The notes beneath the pieces are model-generated. The model did no database searches. It was not told where the DNA came from and saw only the letters and a list, made by a program, of their open reading frames with translations. Positions 51,363 through 60,333 of a stretch of DNA of 64,000 nucleotides are shown piece by piece. Source of the DNA: Paenibacillus mucilaginosus 3016. GTDB lineage: Bacteria > Bacillota > Bacilli > Paenibacillales > NBRC-103111. The position numbers and the translations under genes are program-made. Location of the stretch: NCBI RefSeq assembly GCF_000250655.1, contig NC_016935.1:3428001-3492000 (forward strand). Direction: 5' to 3'. The stretch's first letter is position 1; the number at the start of each line of letters is the position of its first letter.

Positions 51363-51869
51363 ATGCTGCACAGCTACAACGGAATCCATCCGAAGGTTCA
51401 CCCTACGGTGTTCCTGGCACCAGGGGTACAGATTATCGGGGACGTCGAGATCGGAGAAGGAGCCAGCATCTGGTACAATACGGTGCTGCGCGGAGATCTG
51501 GCTCCGATCCGCATCGGAAGGCGGACGAACATCCAGGACGGCTGCATCGGTCATGTCAACACGGATCAGCCGCTGATGATTGAAGATGAGGTATCGGTAG
51601 GGCATGGAGCGATCATCCACGGGTGCCGAGTAGGTAAAGGCACATTAATCGGGATGGGGGCGATTGTCCTTAACGGTGCCAATATCGGTGAATATGCTTT
51701 AATAGGAGCGGGTTCGCTCATCACCGAGAACAAGACGGTCCCGCCGTTTACGCTCTCCCTGGGCTCTCCGGCCCGGACTGTCCGTGAGCTGACGGAGGCA
51801 GATCTTGCACGGATGAAGCGGACGATGGAAAGTTATTGTGTCAAGGGCGAGGAGTACCGTAGAGGTTAG
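51363..51869 (+). CDS. Gamma carbonic anhydrase-like hexapeptide-repeat protein
   Basis: A 168-aa left-handed beta-helix protein. It has repeated hexapeptides (GDVEIGEGASIWYNTVLRGD..., in parts) and the zinc-ligand histidines in CIGHVN, VGHGAIIHGC. The family (gamma-CA/PaaY) includes carbonic anhydrases and acyltransferase-like proteins, so activity is not sure. GGGAGTG lies at a good distance from ATG 51363; ATG 51357 is also possible. IDEAL protein gene follows. Confidence 0.87.
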   Translation: MLHSYNGIHPKVHPTVFLAPGVQIIGDVEIGEGASIWYNTVLRGDLAPIRIGRRTNIQDGCIGHVNTDQPLMIEDEVSVGHGAIIHGCRVGKGTLIGMGAIVLNGANIGEYALIGAGSLITENKTVPPFTLSLGSPARTVRELTEADLARMKRTMESYCVKGEEYRRG

Positions 51870-51926
51870 ACATAAACCGCTCCTTGATCGTTCACAAACT
51901 ATGAACGGGGTTTGGAGGTAGGTTCT

Positions 51927-52118
51927 ATGGGCAAAATGAATGTGACTGGGGATATGATGCTTAGCTTGTTCGCCGAGATGGTACTGGATGAAGCGGTTCG
52001 CAGCTACAAGGAAAAGACGCTGACGCAGGAGATCGATCAAGCATTGGCGATGGGAGACGAAGCCTCCTTCATTGCCCTGACGACCGAACTGAATTCACTG
52101 CGCGCTTTGGGGCAATAG
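51927..52118 (+). CDS. IDEAL-domain protein
   Basis: A 63-aa protein, mostly one IDEAL domain (LDEAVRSYKEKTLTQEIDQALAMGDEASF region, in parts). Such small proteins are found in Bacilli; function not known, though IDEAL domains are often at the C-terminus of ComK-like or peptidase proteins. GGAGG eight bases before ATG 51927. Terminator at 52164. Confidence 0.75.
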   Translation: MGKMNVTGDMMLSLFAEMVLDEAVRSYKEKTLTQEIDQALAMGDEASFIALTTELNSLRALGQ

Positions 52119-52163
52119 CCGCCGTACCGGTGCCGTTGGCGAGACAAAGGTGACATTTTCATG

Positions 52164-52198
52164 AAAGGCATGTGAACGCTGTTCATATGCCTTTTTTT
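52164..52198 (+). terminator. Intrinsic terminator after the IDEAL protein gene
   Basis: AAGGCATGTGAAC and GTTCATATGCCTT pair with loop GCT, then seven T. Confidence 0.9.
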
Positions 52199-52246
52199 CT
52201 GTGTTACATTAGGTAGCGGCATGAATAACACACGGAGGCGAAAGCA

Positions 52247-52717
52247 ATGAAATTCAGTGAGATCAATGAAGGGCAGTGGGAGGAGCTGCGCCCTTACCTG
52301 GATACCTGCCTCCTGCCGGTGACCGGTCTGTCGGGGGCCGAGTCCCCTTGGAAGGCCGCGAGGGAGCTGGAGCATCTCCGCGATGCGCTGGACCTGCTCG
52401 AGATTCCGTTCAAGGGACGGACCGTTACATACCCGGCGCTGCACTTCACCCCGGCCGGAGATACGGAGAACATCCGCAGCCTGCTGCTGCAGGTATGCTC
52501 GGGGCTGCGAAGCGAGGGCTTCCGGTATGTGGTCCTGGTCACCGCCCAGCCGGAGGAGGCGATCTCCACCGAGGTGCTGGAGGCGGGAGGAGCGGACCGG
52601 ATTCTCCGCGTCACGCCGCAGCAGCTGCAGCAGGCGGGGGCGGAAGCGAAGCGGGAGGCCGCCGGACTGATGACGGGTCTCTGGAATCCGGCCCAGGTCC
52701 TTGTGAAGCATGTATGA
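52247..52717 (+). CDS. DUF2487 family protein (YpiF-like)
   Basis: A 156-aa soluble protein, MKFSEINEGQWEELRPYLDTCLLPVTG in parts, matching YpiF (DUF2487), which sits before qcrA in B. subtilis too. No catalytic motif is visible. Function unknown. The promoter for qcrA lies downstream of it, so it need not be in the qcr operon. Confidence 0.78.
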   Translation: MKFSEINEGQWEELRPYLDTCLLPVTGLSGAESPWKAARELEHLRDALDLLEIPFKGRTVTYPALHFTPAGDTENIRSLLLQVCSGLRSEGFRYVVLVTAQPEEAISTEVLEAGGADRILRVTPQQLQQAGAEAKREAAGLMTGLWNPAQVLVKHV

Positions 52718-52761
52718 TCTGTGGGAAAAATGCAAATTCTATGGAAGAACCTGTTTATCGG

Positions 52762-52786
52762 ATTGTCAAATTTCAGTTGTGACAAT
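52762..52786. promoter_or_regulatory. Inverted repeat upstream of the qcr promoter
   Basis: ATTGTCA (52762-52768) and TGACAAT (52780-52786) form a perfect inverted repeat with an 11-base centre, about 60 bases before the qcrA -35. Operator-like; a redox regulator (Rex- or ResD-like) is possible but unproven. Confidence 0.4.
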
Positions 52787-52844
52787 TTCGTTAAATGTCG
52801 CGTAGCGCTTCCATGTTCCATGCCTCAATGGCTCCTCTCCATTC

Positions 52845-52873
52845 TTGACGCACCCTATGACGTAAGCTATTAT
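52845..52873 (+). promoter_or_regulatory. Sigma-A promoter of qcrABC
   Basis: TTGACG (52845-52850), spacer 17, TATTAT (52868-52873), 74 bases before qcrA. Confidence 0.75.
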
Positions 52874-52946
52874 AGTTATGTCCTAGTAAATGGTGTAAAG
52901 TTATGTCGAACGACTGATATATGTGGCAAAAGGGGGTAGAACGAGA

Positions 52947-53492
52947 ATGAACGATCGCACGAATCAAGAATCGCAGCGTCATGGCGAGAAACCGGTTAAG
53001 CGTCGCGAAATGTCCAGACGCCAGTTTCTTTCCTACACCCTCGGTGGAGCGGGAGCTTTCATGGGTGCAGGCATGATTGTTCCGATGGTTCGGTTCGCAG
53101 TGGATCCGGTCCTTCAGCCTAAATCCCAAGCGGATTGGGTGAAGGTTGTGGAAGAAGCCCAAGTAACCGAAGTACCAAAATCCTTCAAATTCAAAGTGCA
53201 TCAGGTCGACGGCTGGTACGAGAGCGACCCTGAGCTTGAAGCTTGGATTGCAAAAGGCAAGGACGGCAAGGTTTTCGCGCTCAATCCGACCTGTAAACAT
53301 CTTGGCTGCACAGTGAACTGGAACGGTAGCCCGGAGCACAAGGATGAGTATTATTGCCCTTGTCACGGCGCACATTATACGGCCGACGGGAAGAACCTGG
53401 CTGTCGCACCGCTGCCGCTCGATGAGTATGAAGTAAAAATCGAACAGGGCTTTGTATACCTCGGTCAGCTCGGTCCGAACAAACGGGTGTAA
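52947..53492 (+). CDS. qcrA: Menaquinol:cytochrome c reductase, Rieske iron-sulfur subunit
   Basis: A 181-aa Rieske protein of the bc-type complex. N-terminal SRRQFLSYTLGG is a twin-arginine type signal anchor, with a hydrophobic segment after it. Cluster ligands: CKHLGC (Cys, His) and CPCHG (Cys, His). It takes electrons from menaquinol in the complex with QcrB and QcrC. The gene opens the operon, 74 bases after the promoter. Confidence 0.94.
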   Translation: MNDRTNQESQRHGEKPVKRREMSRRQFLSYTLGGAGAFMGAGMIVPMVRFAVDPVLQPKSQADWVKVVEEAQVTEVPKSFKFKVHQVDGWYESDPELEAWIAKGKDGKVFALNPTCKHLGCTVNWNGSPEHKDEYYCPCHGAHYTADGKNLAVAPLPLDEYEVKIEQGFVYLGQLGPNKRV

Positions 53493-53511
53493 TAAGGAGG
53501 CGTAGCATCAG

Positions 53512-54183
53512 ATGTTTAAAAACGTCTATAACTGGATCGACGAACGTCTGGATATCACGCCGATATGGAGAGACGTTGCGGACCACGAAGTGCCCGAGCA
53601 CGTTAACCCGGCTCATCACTTCTCCGCATTCGTTTATTGTTTCGGTGGATTGACGTTCTTTATCACGGTTATCCAAATCTTGTCCGGTATGTTCCTTACC
53701 ATGTACTACGTTCCGGACATTATCAACGCTTATGCAAGCGTAGACTACCTGCAGCATAAGGTAGCCTTCGGCGTAATCGTGCGCGGCATGCACCACTGGG
53801 GTGCCAGCTTGGTTATCGTCATGATGTTCTTACATACCCTCCGCGTATTCTTCACGGGTTCTTACAAGGCGCCCCGCGAGATGAACTGGGTCGTAGGTAT
53901 GCTTATTTTCTTTGTCATGCTGGGTCTGGGTCTCACCGGCTACCTGCTTCCTTGGGACAACAAGGCTTACTTCGCTACGAGCGTTACGCTGAAGATCGTA
54001 GAGTCCGCACCTTATATCGGTCCTTACGCGAAGACGTTCCTGCAGGGCGGCGAGATCGTCGGCGCACAGACACTGACGAGATTCTTCGCACTGCACGTGT
54101 TCTTCCTGCCGGGAGCGCTGCTTGCCCTGCTCGCCGGACACTTCTTCATGATCCGCAAGCAAGGGATCTCCGGCCCGCTCTAA
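53512..54183 (+). CDS. qcrB: Menaquinol:cytochrome c reductase, cytochrome b subunit
   Basis: A 223-aa b6-type cytochrome with four helices and the heme-ligand His in RGMHHWGAS and LHVFFLPGA. Cys 43 (FVYCFGG) matches the residue that binds an extra heme covalently in this enzyme type. GGAGG before ATG 53512. Middle of the qcr operon. Confidence 0.95.
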   Translation: MFKNVYNWIDERLDITPIWRDVADHEVPEHVNPAHHFSAFVYCFGGLTFFITVIQILSGMFLTMYYVPDIINAYASVDYLQHKVAFGVIVRGMHHWGASLVIVMMFLHTLRVFFTGSYKAPREMNWVVGMLIFFVMLGLGLTGYLLPWDNKAYFATSVTLKIVESAPYIGPYAKTFLQGGEIVGAQTLTRFFALHVFFLPGALLALLAGHFFMIRKQGISGPL

Positions 54184-54244
54184 GAGCGGCGAAGCCTGCT
54201 TGACGTAAACGGTTCTCATGAATAACGAGAAGGAGGGGCGATTC

Positions 54245-55138
54245 GTGGCTCACGGTCCTAATAAAGATGAAAAAATCGTGTTTGTCGGGGATTCGCGTGT
54301 TCGTGCCAAAGCGTCCACGCTGATTCCTCAAGACTTTTCGGCATACCCCGGAAAATCGGAAGTCTTCATTCCGAACTTCCTGCTGAAAGAGTGGATGGTT
54401 GGTGTTGTGGTGCTCTGCGGCATCCTGGCACTGGTCATGTCCGAAGCGGCTCCGCTCGGCTACCCGGCGGATCCGACCAACACCCAGTTCATTCCGATGC
54501 CGGACTGGTACTTCCTGTTCATGTACCAGCTCCTGAAGTATCCGTATACATCGGATCAATTTATCGTACTGGGTACGCTGGGTGTTCCAGGGATTCTGTT
54601 CGGCGGTCTCATGCTGGCGCCATTCCTGGATACCGGTCCGGAAAGACGCTTCTACAAGCGTCCGATTGCTTCGACCCTGATGTTCCTCGGCCTGATTGCA
54701 GTTACGTATCTGACCGTCGTTTCATGGTCCCACTACCAGCATGAGCTCAAGGAGAAGAACATTATTCCTGAGCACATCAAGCGGGAAGAGGAAATGCATG
54801 CAAGCAAAGGGACTGCCGGCGGTGAAGGCGGCGGTGCCAAGAAGCCGGCTGCCTCGGCGGCGGCGATCGTGGCTCCGGATGATCCGGCTGCGGCGATCTA
54901 CCAGAAGTCGACTTGCATCGCCTGCCACGGCGGCGACCTTAAGGGTATGCCATCGGCGAAGATCCCTGCGCTTCGCGGCGTAGGCGACGCCCATGATAAG
55001 GCGGCGATCCTTGGCATCATGAAGAATGGCGTAGGCAACATGCCTGCCCAGTATGATGCAAACATCAGCAAAGGTCTGACCGAAGCGGATCTCGACAAGC
55101 TGGCGGATTGGCTCGCGAAGCAAAAAGCAGCACAATAA
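54245..55138 (+). CDS. qcrC: Menaquinol:cytochrome c reductase, cytochrome b/c fusion subunit
   Basis: A 297-aa fusion of the subunit IV-like domain (three helices, with the quinone-site PDWYF) and a C-terminal cytochrome c domain with heme motif CIACH near residue 225 and distal Met in GNMPAQYD. A linker rich in Gly, Ala and Lys (about residues 190-210) joins them. The fusion is typical of Bacillales. AAGGAGGGG six bases before GTG 54245 decides the start over ATG 54218. Confidence 0.94.
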   Translation: MAHGPNKDEKIVFVGDSRVRAKASTLIPQDFSAYPGKSEVFIPNFLLKEWMVGVVVLCGILALVMSEAAPLGYPADPTNTQFIPMPDWYFLFMYQLLKYPYTSDQFIVLGTLGVPGILFGGLMLAPFLDTGPERRFYKRPIASTLMFLGLIAVTYLTVVSWSHYQHELKEKNIIPEHIKREEEMHASKGTAGGEGGGAKKPAASAAAIVAPDDPAAAIYQKSTCIACHGGDLKGMPSAKIPALRGVGDAHDKAAILGIMKNGVGNMPAQYDANISKGLTEADLDKLADWLAKQKAAQ

Positions 55139-55148
55139 GTTTCGAACA

Positions 55149-55181
55149 CAAACCTGGCCGTGTCCTACGGCCAGGTTTTTT
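55149..55181 (+). terminator. Intrinsic terminator of the qcr operon
   Basis: AACCTGGCCGT and ACGGCCAGGTT with loop GTCCT, then T-run. Confidence 0.92.
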
Positions 55182-55331
55182 TAAAAGGCAGGGACAGCTG
55201 CGGGGAAGGCGGAAAGATCTCGGGAAGCGAGAGGGAAGCAGCCCTGCCTCTGGCGGGTCCAGCCTCATCTTTAGAATAGGGGCAGCCCATGTACAAGCGA
55301 TGACTGCAGCTGCCTATGGGAGGAAGCACAT

Positions 55332-56021
55332 TTGTCCTGGTTTCGGTGGTCCTATTGGTTTTCAAGAGAGTTTTTAACGAGCGGTCTGATGCTCTGGGGG
55401 TTGTTCTGGACCAACCTGCTCGGAACGATATACGGGTACCAGTGGTATGCCAAGCAGCTTGTATATACCGCAGGGGAGATGAATTTGGGCTTCCTCCTGC
55501 CCTTTGTACCGGACAGTCCGACGGCGAGCCTCTTCTTCACGCTGTTCCTCTGGTTCCTGATCCGTGACAAGCGGAGGGGAGCGGAAGGGGCCGGGCAGAG
55601 CCGGGTAAGTCCTTGGAGAGGCTTCGTCGAGGTGTTTGCCCTGGTGACTTCCTTCAAATACGGGATCTGGGCTGTGGCGATGATCTGGGCGGCCGCCTAC
55701 CAGGGGGAAGCTCCGGTATGGCAGGATTGGATGCTGACCTTCTCGCATCTGGGGATGGCGGCCGAAGCGCTGCTGTACGCGGGTCTTTACCGCTACCGCT
55801 GGCTGTCTATTCTCCCGGTCGCCTGCTGGGTGGTGCTGAACGAAGCCGTCGATTACGGGTTCGGCGTGTATCCGTGGCTGCCCGGTGTGCTGGAAGATGA
55901 CCTGGCGGAGATCGCTTCGTTCACCCTGGGACTCAGTCTGGCGGGGATTGCCCTCGCCGTTCTCCTGTGGTGGTTCAGAGCGAGGAGAGTGCCTCTGCAG
56001 GGGGGAAGAAAAGCGGTCTAA
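55332..56021 (+). CDS. DUF1405 membrane protein (YpjA-like)
   Basis: A 229-aa membrane protein with about six hydrophobic segments. N-terminal GLFWTNLLGTIYGYQWYAKQ and place after qcrC match YpjA (DUF1405) of Bacillus. The start is TTG, with GGGAGGAAG upstream and no suitable ATG. Function unknown. Confidence 0.82.
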   Translation: MSWFRWSYWFSREFLTSGLMLWGLFWTNLLGTIYGYQWYAKQLVYTAGEMNLGFLLPFVPDSPTASLFFTLFLWFLIRDKRRGAEGAGQSRVSPWRGFVEVFALVTSFKYGIWAVAMIWAAAYQGEAPVWQDWMLTFSHLGMAAEALLYAGLYRYRWLSILPVACWVVLNEAVDYGFGVYPWLPGVLEDDLAEIASFTLGLSLAGIALAVLLWWFRARRVPLQGGRKAV

Positions 56022-56063
56022 TCCCGGACAAACCTCCATAAGATGTGCTAGGAGGGGATGACG

Positions 56064-56936
56064 GTGTTCGGTGACCGGAGAGGAAGAAGAGTCGGTTTCT
56101 TGCTCCTGCTGGCGGCGGTCTGCCTGCTTGGGACAAGCTGTGCGTCCGGCAGAGGGAAGGAGACCCCCCCGCAGCCGCAGCTGTCGGAGGCACAGAGGCA
56201 GCAGGCCGAGCTGCTGAATCAATCGGCGGAAGAATTGTACCAGAAGGCACTGCAGGGGGATGTGAGCGGCAGTCGTACCTCGCTGATCCAGATCAGCGAT
56301 CTGACGACCGGTCTGACGTTCGAGGGGCTGACCACGGTCGAAGGCATGAATGCGCTGACGCAGACGATTACCGAAGCGAAGAAGGTGTTTCAGGCGGTCC
56401 GCTATCAACCGGCCGAAGGGCAGGTGTCGGCGGCGAAGCTGAGGCTGGCTGCGGATGCGCTGATCCATAAGAACCAGCCGCTCTGGCTGCAGCATTACAA
56501 GACGCTTCAGGAAGATGTGAATGCCCTGGAGAAGTCGGCGGCCGAAGGCAGCCGGGAGGCTCTGCGGCAGAGTGCTGCAGACCTGAGGGAGCACATCGGA
56601 CTGCTTCATCCATCCCTGCTCATCTCAAGAGACGGGGCGGATGTGGCCAAACTGGACTCGCTGGTTTCGTTTGTCGGCACGCAAACGGACGGCAGCGCCG
56701 AGCACTTCCGGAATGTACAGAATGCCGCCGCTCCGCTGAGACAGACGATCGACAAGCTGTTTATGAAGAAGGAGGCCACGGCCTATCTTCCTTACCCGGA
56801 GCCGCCCCACCCGATCCTTTGGACAACGGCGTTCGGTTCGGTGATCCTCGCGGCGCTGGCCTTTGCCGGATGGAGGCTCTCGAAGAAGGACGGAGGTCTG
56901 ACCACCGTCCGCCGGGGGGGAGAGGAGACCTTCTAG
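56064..56936 (+). CDS. Sporulation protein YpjB-like
   Basis: A 290-aa envelope protein: N-terminal signal (VGFLLLLAAVCLLGTSC), a long Gln/Ala/Glu-rich helical middle, and a C-terminal membrane helix (about residues 254-272). It matches YpjB, a sporulation-associated protein after ypjA. Start GTG 56064 has GGAGGGG at the right distance; ATG 56058 directly abuts it. The lipobox is imperfect. Confidence 0.8.
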   Translation: MFGDRRGRRVGFLLLLAAVCLLGTSCASGRGKETPPQPQLSEAQRQQAELLNQSAEELYQKALQGDVSGSRTSLIQISDLTTGLTFEGLTTVEGMNALTQTITEAKKVFQAVRYQPAEGQVSAAKLRLAADALIHKNQPLWLQHYKTLQEDVNALEKSAAEGSREALRQSAADLREHIGLLHPSLLISRDGADVAKLDSLVSFVGTQTDGSAEHFRNVQNAAAPLRQTIDKLFMKKEATAYLPYPEPPHPILWTTAFGSVILAALAFAGWRLSKKDGGLTTVRRGGEETF

Positions 56937-56962
56937 TCTCCTCGTTCCATAGAACCTAAAGC

Positions 56963-57829
56963 TTACCCGTTAGGCTTGAAGCCTTCGCCTACGACGTCGT
57001 GCACCTTCGTGATAATGAGAAACGCGAGGGGATCGATCGAGTGGACGAGGTCTTTAAGCCTTTTCATTTCGGTCCGGGATACGACGCAGTAGATGACGTT
57101 CTTCGGCTGATTCGAATAGGCTCCGAATGCAGGAAAGATGGTGGCCCCCCGGTCCAGCTCTTTGGTAATGACGGCGGCCACTTCTTCGGACCGGTTGGAG
57201 ATAATGGTGAATGCCTGGGTCGCATACGAACCCTCGATGAGCACATCGATCAGCTTGGAAGCGATGAAGACGGCGACGAAGGTGTACAGGATTTTCTCGA
57301 TAGGCAAAAAGAAGACGGAGAGGCCGATGACGACCACATCGATCATGAGAATGGTACGGCCGATGCTCACGCCCTTCCACTTGTTGGCGATCCGCGCCAC
57401 GATATCGGCTCCGCCGGTCGTTCCACCGTACCGGAACACAATGCCGAGGCCGGTGCCCAGGGTGACGCCAGCATATGCGGACACAAGGAAGAGATCATGC
57501 TCCGTCCTGAACGGAACGAGCCAGCCGGCCGAGATCAGGAGCTCCATGATCCACAGGAAGAACGACACCGACATCGTGCCGATGATCGTATAGAGCATCG
57601 GAGCCCGGCCCAGCAGCCGCCAGCCGACGAAGAAGAGCGGAATGTTAAGCAAGAGCGTCGACACGGAGGGCTGCAGGCCGAAGATGTAGTTAAGCAGCAG
57701 CGCGACACCGGTGACGCCGCCCTCCATCAGCTCGTTGGAGATAACGAAATAATGAAGACCGAACGCGTAGATGGCCGTTCCGAACAGAATGGGAACGATG
57801 GTTTTGAGCAGATGTTGGACTTGTGGCAT
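56963..57829 (-). CDS. YitT family membrane protein (YpjC-like)
   Basis: A 288-aa protein on the minus strand. Five hydrophobic segments in the first 190 residues, including the family motif YGGTTGGADIVARI, then a C-terminal DUF2179 domain (about 200-280) with GAYSNQPKNVIYCVV. Function not established. GGAGG before ATG 57829. Same place as ypjC in B. subtilis. Confidence 0.87.
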   Translation of the reverse strand: MPQVQHLLKTIVPILFGTAIYAFGLHYFVISNELMEGGVTGVALLLNYIFGLQPSVSTLLLNIPLFFVGWRLLGRAPMLYTIIGTMSVSFFLWIMELLISAGWLVPFRTEHDLFLVSAYAGVTLGTGLGIVFRYGGTTGGADIVARIANKWKGVSIGRTILMIDVVVIGLSVFFLPIEKILYTFVAVFIASKLIDVLIEGSYATQAFTIISNRSEEVAAVITKELDRGATIFPAFGAYSNQPKNVIYCVVSRTEMKRLKDLVHSIDPLAFLIITKVHDVVGEGFKPNG

Positions 57830-57998
57830 GACGAACCTCCCGGAGAATGGCCGGCGGCGGGCGCCGGGCCTACAATAGAGATTACCCTATTATAGCAAAA
57901 ATCATTTGTCATTCGCCCTTCTTTTGCGTTAACATGGTACTGATGTCCGCGGTTTCGCAGACAGCTATCACGGAATAAGGCTGGTGAGCGTTCTCCAC

Positions 57999-58340
57999 AT
58001 GTCCGAGAAGACACTGAAAGACCTCCAGGGCGAGGTCCACGAATACATATCGCAGTTCAAAGAAGGGTACTTCCAGCCGCTTACCATGCTGGCCCGGATG
58101 TCCGAGGAAGTCGGGGAGCTGGCCCGCGAGGTCAACCACCGGTTCGGGGAGAAGCCGAAGAAGCCGGACGAAGAGGATAACTCCATCGAGCTTGAGCTCG
58201 GCGACATTCTCTTCATTACGATCTGCTTTGCCAATTCCCTGGGGATCGACCTGGCCGAAGCGCATGACAAGGTGATGCATAAATTCCGCACCCGGGATGC
58301 CAATCGCTGGACGAAAATCAACACCGAACCCGAAGCCTGA
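57999..58340 (+). CDS. MazG-like nucleotide pyrophosphohydrolase (YpjD-like)
   Basis: A 113-aa all-alpha NTP pyrophosphohydrolase. RMSEEVGELAREVNHR (EExxE) and ELGDILF (ExxD) bind the metal. It may clear non-canonical nucleotides. Very similar to YpjD of B. subtilis (111 aa). Start ATG 57999 or the upstream GTG 57984; ATG fits homologues. Confidence 0.9.
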   Translation: MSEKTLKDLQGEVHEYISQFKEGYFQPLTMLARMSEEVGELAREVNHRFGEKPKKPDEEDNSIELELGDILFITICFANSLGIDLAEAHDKVMHKFRTRDANRWTKINTEPEA

Positions 58341-58423
58341 ACATATGCTGTACCATCCCCCTTGCCCCGAAGCTCCGGGCAGATTCGGACGAGGCGGGTA
58401 CCCCTTGAGAGAGGAGAGGGCGG

Positions 58424-58987
58424 ATGGACGGCGAAACGGCGATTCGTAAAGCGTACGAATCGATACTGAAGCATGATTTCGAGCAGGCGGTCGCATGGTT
58501 CGAACAGGCCATCACGCTGGATCCGGGCAAAGCCGCTTATCATTATAAGCTGTCGATTACGTATGCCAGAAGCAACAAGCTGGAGAAAGCAATCGAGCAC
58601 GCGCAGCAGGCGGTGGACCTGGACGGCCGCGACGAGCATTATGCATTCCACCTGCAGCATCTTCAGGCCAAACGGCTGCTCTTCACTGCCGAGAAGCTGT
58701 TCGATGAGCCGGAGGAGCGCCTCTGGCTGGCTGTGGAGCTGCTGAAGGAAGCGGTGGAGCTCGACCCGCTGTCGGTGGAGGGCTTTCTGCTGCTGGGTAT
58801 GGCGTATCACCGGCTGGGCGAGTACGCACAGGCGCTCCGCAGCATCAAGGAGCTGCTGAAGCTGGACCCCCAGCACACGATCGGCCGCAGACTTTCTGCA
58901 GACTATGAGCAAAAATGGAAACAATACATGAAGAACGCAACCCTTCGGGGGATGCTGGCCGAAAGGAACGAGAACTCTCATGAATGA
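58424..58987 (+). CDS. Tetratricopeptide-repeat protein
   Basis: A 187-aa soluble protein with about three TPR units (residues about 5-37, 39-71 and 108-145), each with the A-x-x-x-Y/H and A-x-x-x-A-I/L pattern. Likely a scaffold; no enzyme domain. GAGAGGAG upstream. Its stop overlaps the dapB start by 8 bases. Confidence 0.83.
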   Translation: MDGETAIRKAYESILKHDFEQAVAWFEQAITLDPGKAAYHYKLSITYARSNKLEKAIEHAQQAVDLDGRDEHYAFHLQHLQAKRLLFTAEKLFDEPEERLWLAVELLKEAVELDPLSVEGFLLLGMAYHRLGEYAQALRSIKELLKLDPQHTIGRRLSADYEQKWKQYMKNATLRGMLAERNENSHE

Positions 58988-59783
58988 AATCATAACGGTA
59001 GCGGTGGCCGGCGCCAGCGGACGCATGGGTCGCGAAGTAGTTAAGATGGTGCTGGGCGACCCGGCGCTGAAGCTGGCGGCGGCGGTTTCCCGCTCTGCAG
59101 CGGGACAGGATGCCGGCCGCATGGCAGGGCTTGACTCCTGCGGCGTCGAAGTGAAGAGCGATCTGGAGTCGGCACTGGCCGAGACCCGGCCCGACGTGCT
59201 GGTCGACTTTACGACACCGCATTCGGCTGTGGCCCACACCCGTCTGGCCATTGAGTATGGCGTACGTCCCGTTATGGGAACGACAGGATACACTCCGGAG
59301 GATATCGAAGAGCTGGACAAGCTGTGCCGGGACAAGGGAATCGGCGGGCTCATCGCTCCGAACTTCTCTATCGGCGCCATCCTGATGATGAAATTCGCCG
59401 CTGAGGCGGCCAAATATATGCCGCATCTTGAAATTATCGAGTACCACGGCGACCAGAAGCTTGATGCTCCATCGGGAACGGCCGTGAAGACGGCGGAGCT
59501 GATCTCCGAGGCGAGACAGGAACTCCGGCAGGGTAATCCGGATGAGAAGGAAACGATCGAAGGCTCGCGGGGCGGGTACTACAACGGATTCCGTATACAT
59601 AGCGTAAGGCTTCCGGGCGTATTCGCCCAGCAGGAAGTGGTGTTCGGGGCCTTTGGGCAGACCCTGAAGATCCGTCACGACTCCTACGACCGTGCCGGCT
59701 ATATGCCCGGTGTGAACACGGCCGTCAAGAAAGTCATGACCCATACCGGGCTGGTATATGGATTCGAGCATTACATGGACTAG
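58980..59783 (+). CDS. dapB: 4-hydroxy-tetrahydrodipicolinate reductase
   Basis: A 267-aa NAD(P)H enzyme for lysine, diaminopimelate and, in spore formers, dipicolinate. GASGRMG near residue 11, FTTPHS, GTTGYT, and the catalytic block EYHGDQKLDAPSGTA near residue 155. Starts inside the TPR gene end. Confidence 0.96.
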   Translation: MNEIITVAVAGASGRMGREVVKMVLGDPALKLAAAVSRSAAGQDAGRMAGLDSCGVEVKSDLESALAETRPDVLVDFTTPHSAVAHTRLAIEYGVRPVMGTTGYTPEDIEELDKLCRDKGIGGLIAPNFSIGAILMMKFAAEAAKYMPHLEIIEYHGDQKLDAPSGTAVKTAELISEARQELRQGNPDEKETIEGSRGGYYNGFRIHSVRLPGVFAQQEVVFGAFGQTLKIRHDSYDRAGYMPGVNTAVKKVMTHTGLVYGFEHYMD

Positions 59784-59789
59784 CCCTCA

Positions 59790-59838
59790 GGAGGACAAGG
59801 GGAGTAAGCCGGACCGGTTTCCTCCCGGTGTCCTCGTT
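59790..59838 (+). terminator. Possible intrinsic terminator after dapB
   Basis: GAGGACA and TGTCCTC pair around a region that also holds CCGG pieces, followed by GTTTTG. The T-run is short, so this is weak. Confidence 0.5.
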
Positions 59839-59907
59839 TTGTAGGGCTCGAATAGTTCCGCACGATAGGCAGAGGGCTGTGAAACCGGAGAGGAGCAGGA
59901 AGAGAAT

Positions 59908-60333
59908 ATGAGCATGAAAATCGCACTGATCGCGCATGACCGCAAGAAAGACGAGATGGTGAATTTCGTCACCGCGTATGAGACGGTGTTCGAGCATCAC
60001 GAGCTGTATGCTACGGGGACGACGGGCACCCGGATTATGGAGAACACGAAGCTGAACGTTCACCGGTTCATGTCGGGGCCGCTCGGCGGCGACCAGCAGA
60101 TCGGGGCGCTTGTCGCCACCAATGAAATGGATCTGATCATCTTCCTTCGGGATCCGCTGATGGCACAGCCCCACGAGCCGGATATCATCGCGCTGCTTCG
60201 CCTGTGCGACGTGCAGGGCATTCCGTGCGCGACGAATATCGCAACGGCCGAAATTCTGGTGAAGGCGCTGGACCGGGGAGATTTCGCCTGGAGGGAGCTT
60301 GTACATAAATATAAGCCGGGGATCGACCAATGA
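59908..60333 (+). CDS. mgsA: Methylglyoxal synthase
   Basis: A 141-aa enzyme making methylglyoxal from dihydroxyacetone phosphate when phosphate is short. [13 protein letters not shown] start, [20 protein letters not shown] with the catalytic Asp, and [15 protein letters not shown] with His. GGAGAGGAG upstream. Overlaps bshB1 by 4 bases. Confidence 0.95.
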   Translation: MSMKIALIAHDRKKDEMVNFVTAYETVFEHHELYATGTTGTRIMENTKLNVHRFMSGPLGGDQQIGALVATNEMDLIIFLRDPLMAQPHEPDIIALLRLCDVQGIPCATNIATAEILVKALDRGDFAWRELVHKYKPGIDQ

